From the NCBI GenBank assembly GCA_002313415.1, contig DCBH01000074.1, positions 12,335 through 31,878 on the forward strand: a DNA stretch of 19,544 nucleotides, read 5' to 3'. This DNA comes from Flavobacteriales bacterium UBA1112. GTDB lineage: Bacteria > Bacteroidota > Bacteroidia > Flavobacteriales_D > Sanyastnellaceae. The translations under genes were made by a program, and so were the position numbers. This document shows positions 15,744 through 19,544 of the stretch, piece by piece. Every line of letters begins with the position of its first letter. Positions within the stretch are counted from its first letter, which is position 1. The notes under the pieces are model-generated. The model was not told the DNA's origin and made no database searches. It saw only the letters and a program-made list of their open reading frames with translations.

Positions 15744-16685
15744 TCAACGATATGTTGATTCCCGGTAAGGGCCCTCGTCAAACTCATGGAGCATTTCGAG
15801 GTAATTTTTGTAACGCAGGCGTGAGACCTTGCCATTGTCCACAGCCTCTTGCACTGCACAACCTGGTTCCCTGTGATGCAAGCAATTGTGAAATTTGCAC
15901 TTGGGTAAAAGCCGAAAAAACTCTGGAAAGTGGTGGTTCAGTGTCTCTCTTTCCAAAGTGATCAAACCAAATCCCTTGATTCCAGGCGTGTCGACCAAAA
16001 ACCCCCCCTCGGGAAGACGGTGCATTTCCGCAAAGGTCGTCGTGTGCCTTCCCTTGTTGTGAGATTCGCTCACATTCGCAGTTTTAATTGTGAGACCAGG
16101 AATGAGTTGGTTGATTAAGGTGCTTTTGCCTACACCTGAATGGCCTGAAAGCACGTGAATGCCCTTGGCCAGCGCTGCTCTTAAATCAGTCAACCCTGAG
16201 CCTGTTAAGGCACTTACCTCGAGCCACTCATATCCGACTTCACGATAAATGTTTGCCAATTCTTCGGCTTGTCTGCGAGCCTCGGGGGTAAGCGCATCCA
16301 CCTTATTCAAAACAATCGTTGTGGGAATGCCATATGCCTCAGCAGTCACCAAAAAACGATCCATGAAGCCTGTACTCGTTCTTGGCGAGGCCATCGTAAT
16401 CACGAGAAATGCCCGATCCAAATTGGCCGCAACGACGTGACTTTCGTGAGATAGATTGACGGATTTGCGAATGATGCAATTGGCGCGCCCATGAATCTTC
16501 GAAATGACACCTGTTCCATCTTCCTCAACCTCGAAATCCACCATGTCCCCCACGGCCACAGGATTGGTCGACCGATACCCTTTGAGTCGCAATTTGCCCG
16601 CCGGCTTGCACGATACTGTGACCCCGTTGGAGTTCATCACGTCGTACCATGAACCCGTGGTTCGAAGCACGCGACCTTCACTCAC
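15744..16685 (-). CDS. rsgA: Ribosome small subunit-dependent GTPase A
   Basis: RsgA is a GTPase that helps late maturation of the 30S subunit. The 313 residues show an N-terminal OB-fold (about 1-75), then the circularly permuted GTPase order: G4 NKVD (127-130), G1 GHSGVGKST (181-189), GRHTTT (212-217) and G3 DTPG (232-235). The zinc knuckle CX4CXHX5C follows (Cys263, Cys268, His270, Cys276) and then a helical tail. The start is GTG at 16685, overlapping the gldA stop as GTGA, so it is translated with gldA. The 3' end faces cysQ with 13 bp between stops and no visible terminator. Length and motifs are normal. Confidence 0.97.
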   Translation of the reverse strand: MSEGRVLRTTGSWYDVMNSNGVTVSCKPAGKLRLKGYRSTNPVAVGDMVDFEVEEDGTGVISKIHGRANCIIRKSVNLSHESHVVAANLDRAFLVITMASPRTSTGFMDRFLVTAEAYGIPTTIVLNKVDALTPEARRQAEELANIYREVGYEWLEVSALTGSGLTDLRAALAKGIHVLSGHSGVGKSTLINQLIPGLTIKTANVSESHNKGRHTTTFAEMHRLPEGGFLVDTPGIKGFGLITLERETLNHHFPEFFRLLPKCKFHNCLHHREPGCAVQEAVDNGKVSRLRYKNYLEMLHEFDEGPYRESTYR

Positions 16686-17383
16686 GCGGTGAGGGCTTTG
16701 AATTGGGCCTCAAGACCACCTTCCGAAGCAACCAATTTAGAAAGTGGTGCATCGGCCACGATGTCGCCCAAGCGAATCAAAACAACACGATCACACATGG
16801 CCTCTACCTCTTGCATGATGTGTGTTGACAAAATCACTGTGCGCTCCTGTCCCAAGCGTCGGATCAAAGCGCGAATGTCAACAAGTTGATTGGGGTCCAG
16901 TCCCGAGGTGGGTTCATCAAGAATGAGGACTTCCGGGTCGTGAATCAATGCTTGAGCCAACCCCACACGTTGACGATATCCCTTCGACAGCTGTCCAATC
17001 TGTTTGTGGACCTCCGGGCTCAGACCCACCTCCAAGATGACCTCTGAGACCCTCTCTTTTGCTGATTTCAGTCGATGAATGCCCGCAACAAATTGCAGGT
17101 ACTCCCGAACATACATGTCTTCATACACGGGGTTGCGCTCCGGCAAATATCCGACTTGACGTTTGGCCTCAAGGGGGGCGTCCATCACATCAAAACCGCA
17201 AACTTCAACGTGGCCAGAAGTTGGCGGCAAGTATCCAGCGATGATCCGCATCAGTGTGGACTTGCCGGCGCCATTTGGGCCCAACAGTCCCACGACCTCT
17301 CCTCGGTTTAAGGTGAGCGTGACACCGCCCAAGGCCCGCTGGTTGCCAAACTCCTTGCTGACATTCTGGATGACGATTGACAT
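16682..17383 (-). CDS. gldA: ABC transporter ATP-binding protein, GldA-like
   Basis: This encodes 233 residues from ATG 17383; the open frame runs 59 codons further upstream but through the groL terminator, so that is rejected. ATPase motifs: Walker A GPNGAGKST (35-43), signature LSKGYRQR (132-139), Walker B LILDEP (153-158), D-loop SGLD (160-163) and H-loop STHIMQEVE (His188). The combination YLPERNPVYEDMYVREYL, then GQLSKGYRQRVGLAQALIHD and the THIMQEVEAMCDRV stretch, is close to GldA of Bacteroidota. In Flavobacterium GldA works with the membrane partners GldF and GldG and is needed for gliding. Neither partner is adjacent here, so the gliding role is inferred; a more general ABC-2 exporter function is possible. 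It overlaps rsgA by 4 bp. Confidence 0.88.
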   Translation of the reverse strand: MSIVIQNVSKEFGNQRALGGVTLTLNRGEVVGLLGPNGAGKSTLMRIIAGYLPPTSGHVEVCGFDVMDAPLEAKRQVGYLPERNPVYEDMYVREYLQFVAGIHRLKSAKERVSEVILEVGLSPEVHKQIGQLSKGYRQRVGLAQALIHDPEVLILDEPTSGLDPNQLVDIRALIRRLGQERTVILSTHIMQEVEAMCDRVVLIRLGDIVADAPLSKLVASEGGLEAQFKALTA

Positions 17384-17417
17384 GATACGAAGGTACCGCC
17401 GACGCCGGCTCTCACAC

Positions 17418-17448
17418 AAAAAAACCGCGCCCTGAATGGGCGCGGTTT
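17418..17448 (-). terminator. Intrinsic terminator of groES-groL
   Basis: On the minus strand a perfect 11-bp stem (AAACCGCGCCC / GGGCGCGGTTT) with a 5-base loop is followed by a run of T residues. It lies 30 bp after the groL stop and 34 bp before the gldA ATG. There is no T-tract on the other strand, so it works for groESL only. Confidence 0.93.
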
Positions 17449-17478
17449 CTCGGAGTATGAATTGAAGTGAAGTAAGCC

Positions 17479-19113
17479 TCACATCATGCCACCCATTCCG
17501 CCACCCATGGGAGGTGCAGCAGGAGCAGGGGTTTCTTCGGGAATGTCTGTGATGACGCATTCTGTGGTCAGGACCATTCCAGAAATCGACACGGCATTTT
17601 CCAAGGCCACACGAGTGACTTTGGTTGGATCGATGACACCTGCTTCAAACAGATTCTCAAACACCTCTGTTCGTGCATTGTAACCGAAGTCGCCCTCTCC
17701 CTCGCGAACACTGTTTGCTACGACGGCTCCCTCTCCTCCGGCATTGGCCACAATTTGTCTTAGCGGCTCTTCGATGGCCCGAAGAACAATTTTAATGCCT
17801 GTGGTTTCGTCCTCGTTGTCACCTTCAAGATCAGCAAGTTTACCTGCCGCACGAATGTATGCTGTACCTCCACCTGGCACGATGCCTTCTTCCACTGCTG
17901 CGCGTGTCGCATGCAAAGCATCGTCAACGCGGTCTTTTTTCTCCTTCATTTCCACTTCAGTCGCAGCGCCGACGTAGAGAACAGCCACACCTCCCGCCAA
18001 TTTGGCAAGACGTTCTTGGAGCTTCTCACGATCGTAATCGGAGGTCGTGGTTTCAATTTGAGCTTTGATTTGGCCAACACGCGCTTCGATGGCTGCTTTT
18101 TCACCAGCACCATTGACGACTGTGGTGTTGTCCTTGTCAATGGTGATTTTTTCCGCAGTACCGAGGTCGGCGATTGTTGTATTTTCCAACTTCAAACCCG
18201 TTTCTTCAGAAATCACCTGTCCACCAGTCAAAATGGCGATGTCCTGAAGCATGGCTTTGCGGCGATCACCAAATCCAGGGGCTTTCACTGCCGCCACCTT
18301 CAAAGCTCCACGAATTTTATTGACCACCAGCGTGGCCAGCGCCTCGCCATCCACATCCTCTGCGATGAGCAACAATGGGCGACCACCTTGGGCGGTTTGC
18401 TCCAAAACAGGAAGGAGGTCCTTCATGTTGGAGATTTTTTTGTCGTGAATCAAGATGTAGGGATTCTCAAGTTCAGCCTCCATCTTGTCTGGATTCGTCA
18501 CGAAATAAGGTGAGAGATATCCGCGGTCAAACTGCATACCCTCTACCGTCTTCACCTCGGTCTCAGTGCCTTTCGCCTCTTCAACAGTGATCACACCTTC
18601 GTTGCCAACGACCTTCATTGCTTCTGCAATCAAGGAACCAATTGTCTTGTCGTTGTTGGCAGAAATGGTGCCCACTTGCTCGATTTTGCTGTTGTCACTT
18701 CCCACTTCACGACTGATTTCACGCAGCCCTCCAACAATGGCGTCGGCCGCCTTGTCCATTCCTCGTTTCAAATCCATTGGGTTGGCCCCAGCGGCGACGT
18801 TTCGGAGACCCTCAGCCACCAGAGCCTGCGCAAGTACCGTGGCTGTAGTTGTTCCGTCTCCAGCCACGTCAGCAGTCTTGGAAGCAACTTCCTTGACCAT
18901 CTGAGCTCCCATGTTTCCAACGGGATCTTCAAGTTCAATTTCTTTTGCCACTGACACACCGTCCTTGGTTACGGAGGGGGCGCCAAACTTGCGGTCAATG
19001 ACCACATTGCGACCCTTGGGGCCTAAGGTCACTTTTACGGCGTTGGCCAAGGCGTCTACACCGGCCTTTAAATTGGTCCGTGCGTCGCTGTCAAATTGGA
19101 TGTCTTTTGCCAT
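17479..19113 (-). CDS. groL: Chaperonin GroEL (60 kDa)
   Basis: A full-length GroEL of 544 residues, the ATP-driven folding chamber that works with GroES in the cytoplasm. It opens with MAKDIQFDSDARTNLKAGVD and carries KVTLGPKGRNVVIDRKFGAP, the ATP-binding DVAGDGTTTATVLAQ, KAPGFGDRRKAMLQDIA, the equatorial VEEGIVPGGGTAYIRA and the Gly/Met-rich tail PMGGGMGGMM. The start is 34 bp after the groES stop in the usual groES-groL order. A strong terminator follows. Nothing looks unusual: there is one complete copy and no missing motif. Confidence 0.99.
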   Translation of the reverse strand: MAKDIQFDSDARTNLKAGVDALANAVKVTLGPKGRNVVIDRKFGAPSVTKDGVSVAKEIELEDPVGNMGAQMVKEVASKTADVAGDGTTTATVLAQALVAEGLRNVAAGANPMDLKRGMDKAADAIVGGLREISREVGSDNSKIEQVGTISANNDKTIGSLIAEAMKVVGNEGVITVEEAKGTETEVKTVEGMQFDRGYLSPYFVTNPDKMEAELENPYILIHDKKISNMKDLLPVLEQTAQGGRPLLLIAEDVDGEALATLVVNKIRGALKVAAVKAPGFGDRRKAMLQDIAILTGGQVISEETGLKLENTTIADLGTAEKITIDKDNTTVVNGAGEKAAIEARVGQIKAQIETTTSDYDREKLQERLAKLAGGVAVLYVGAATEVEMKEKKDRVDDALHATRAAVEEGIVPGGGTAYIRAAGKLADLEGDNEDETTGIKIVLRAIEEPLRQIVANAGGEGAVVANSVREGEGDFGYNARTEVFENLFEAGVIDPTKVTRVALENAVSISGMVLTTECVITDIPEETPAPAAPPMGGGMGGMM

Positions 19114-19147
19114 TTGAATCTAGGTTATTCTGTTTGGTTAATTGAAA

Positions 19148-19423
19148 TCAGAGGATGGCGAGAATGTCCGACTCGCGCATGATCATGTAGTCGGTACCGT
19201 CATGCTGGAGTTCTGTACCTGAGTACTTCCCATAAAGCACGGTATCCCCTACCTCCACCGTAGTGGGCTCGTCTTTTTTTCCTGGTCCTACCGCAATGAC
19301 AGTGCCTTTTTGGGGCTTTTCCTTGGCGGAATCTGGAATAATAATGCCACTTGCAGTGGTTTCTTCGGCAGCTGCAGGTTCGACAAGAACCCGGTCAGCC
19401 AGAGGTCGAATGTTTACAGACAT
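19148..19423 (-). CDS. groES: Co-chaperonin GroES (10 kDa)
   Basis: This 91-residue protein has the family pattern: NIRPLADRVLVEP at the start, a mobile loop around AAEETTASGIIIPDSAKEKP (about 18-37) that contacts GroEL, then GTVIAVGPG, VEVGDTVLYGKYSGTEL and YMIMRESDILAIL at the end. GroES forms the heptameric lid of the GroEL chamber. It is the first gene of the groES-groL operon. The ATG at 19423 is preceded by an A-rich, Shine-Dalgarno-free leader. No CIRCE inverted repeat is visible in the 121 bases upstream that fall inside the window. Confidence 0.98.
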   Translation of the reverse strand: MSVNIRPLADRVLVEPAAAEETTASGIIIPDSAKEKPQKGTVIAVGPGKKDEPTTVEVGDTVLYGKYSGTELQHDGTDYMIMRESDILAIL

Positions 19424-19544
19424 AAATGTTACAGTTGTTGTGTTTTCGAATTGTGATGCCTCAGCACGACCACCACAGGGCGATTTTCATGCCAAAAACG
19501 AGTGGGAGTCAGAACCATGTCACTTGTGTCAGTTTGATGTTTAA

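Noticed and set aside
17384..17560. 59-codon N-terminal extension of gldA
   Set aside because: It reads through the groL terminator and into groL; the extension is Arg/His/Cys-rich and unlike GldA, and the ATG at 17383 fits the family start.
19424..19544. CIRCE/HrcA operator before groES
   Set aside because: No TTAGCACTC-N9-GAGTGCTAA-like inverted repeat is present on either strand in the visible leader.
1..19544. CRISPR arrays, IS elements, integrase or toxin-antitoxin genes, tRNA/rRNA genes
   Set aside because: No regular direct repeats, terminal inverted repeats, transposase or integrase motifs, or tRNA-like cloverleaf were seen on either strand.

Overview
The window looks like chromosomal DNA of a Bacteroidota bacterium, most likely in or near the Flavobacteriia. 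The support is the gene set: two TonB-dependent outer-membrane receptors, a GldA-type ABC ATPase, the Bacteroidota-restricted families DUF4924 and DUF4834, a geranylgeranylglyceryl-phosphate synthase homologue, and a CarB of only 940 residues. Candidate promoters resemble the TTG / TAnnTTTG pattern of this phylum, and most starts lack a Shine-Dalgarno sequence. Base composition looks balanced (about half G+C by eye, not computed). No IS element, prophage, CRISPR array, tRNA or rRNA was recognised. This is dense housekeeping DNA rather than an accessory island.

Left part (1-5057). A minus-strand operon of a 77-residue hypothetical protein, an OmpH/Skp-like protein and a DUF4924 protein (cut by the window edge) is linked by two ATGA stop/start overlaps. 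Divergent from it is a TonB-dependent receptor of the beta-barrel family 3 type. Its 3' end overlaps by 48 bp the convergent end of a GNAT-like acyltransferase gene.

Middle (5058-12491). The minus-strand run carB, DUF4834 protein, YfhO-type membrane protein and GNAT-like protein has gaps of 15, 38 and 47 bp and may be one transcript. Divergent from carB are an alpha/beta hydrolase and a GGGP synthase homologue, whose coding regions overlap by 11 bp. The GGGP synthase gene ends convergently with the next receptor gene on a shared palindromic TTAA stop.

Right part (12488-19544). A second TonB-dependent receptor is preceded by a clear TPP riboswitch, so it is probably an outer-membrane importer for thiamine or a related compound. 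It is the most informative regulatory object here. Divergent from it lies a CysQ-like phosphatase gene, starting only a few bases from the riboswitch promoter. Then come rsgA and gldA (minus, GTGA overlap), and a groES-groL operon (minus) closed by a strong intrinsic terminator. The final 121 bases upstream of groES hold no gene I can support.

I did not find a clearly novel system. The best leads are the riboswitch-controlled receptor, the hydrolase/GGGP synthase pair with its unusual start region, and the tightly overlapped small-protein/OmpH/DUF4924 operon. No stretch longer than about 170 bases is left without a gene.
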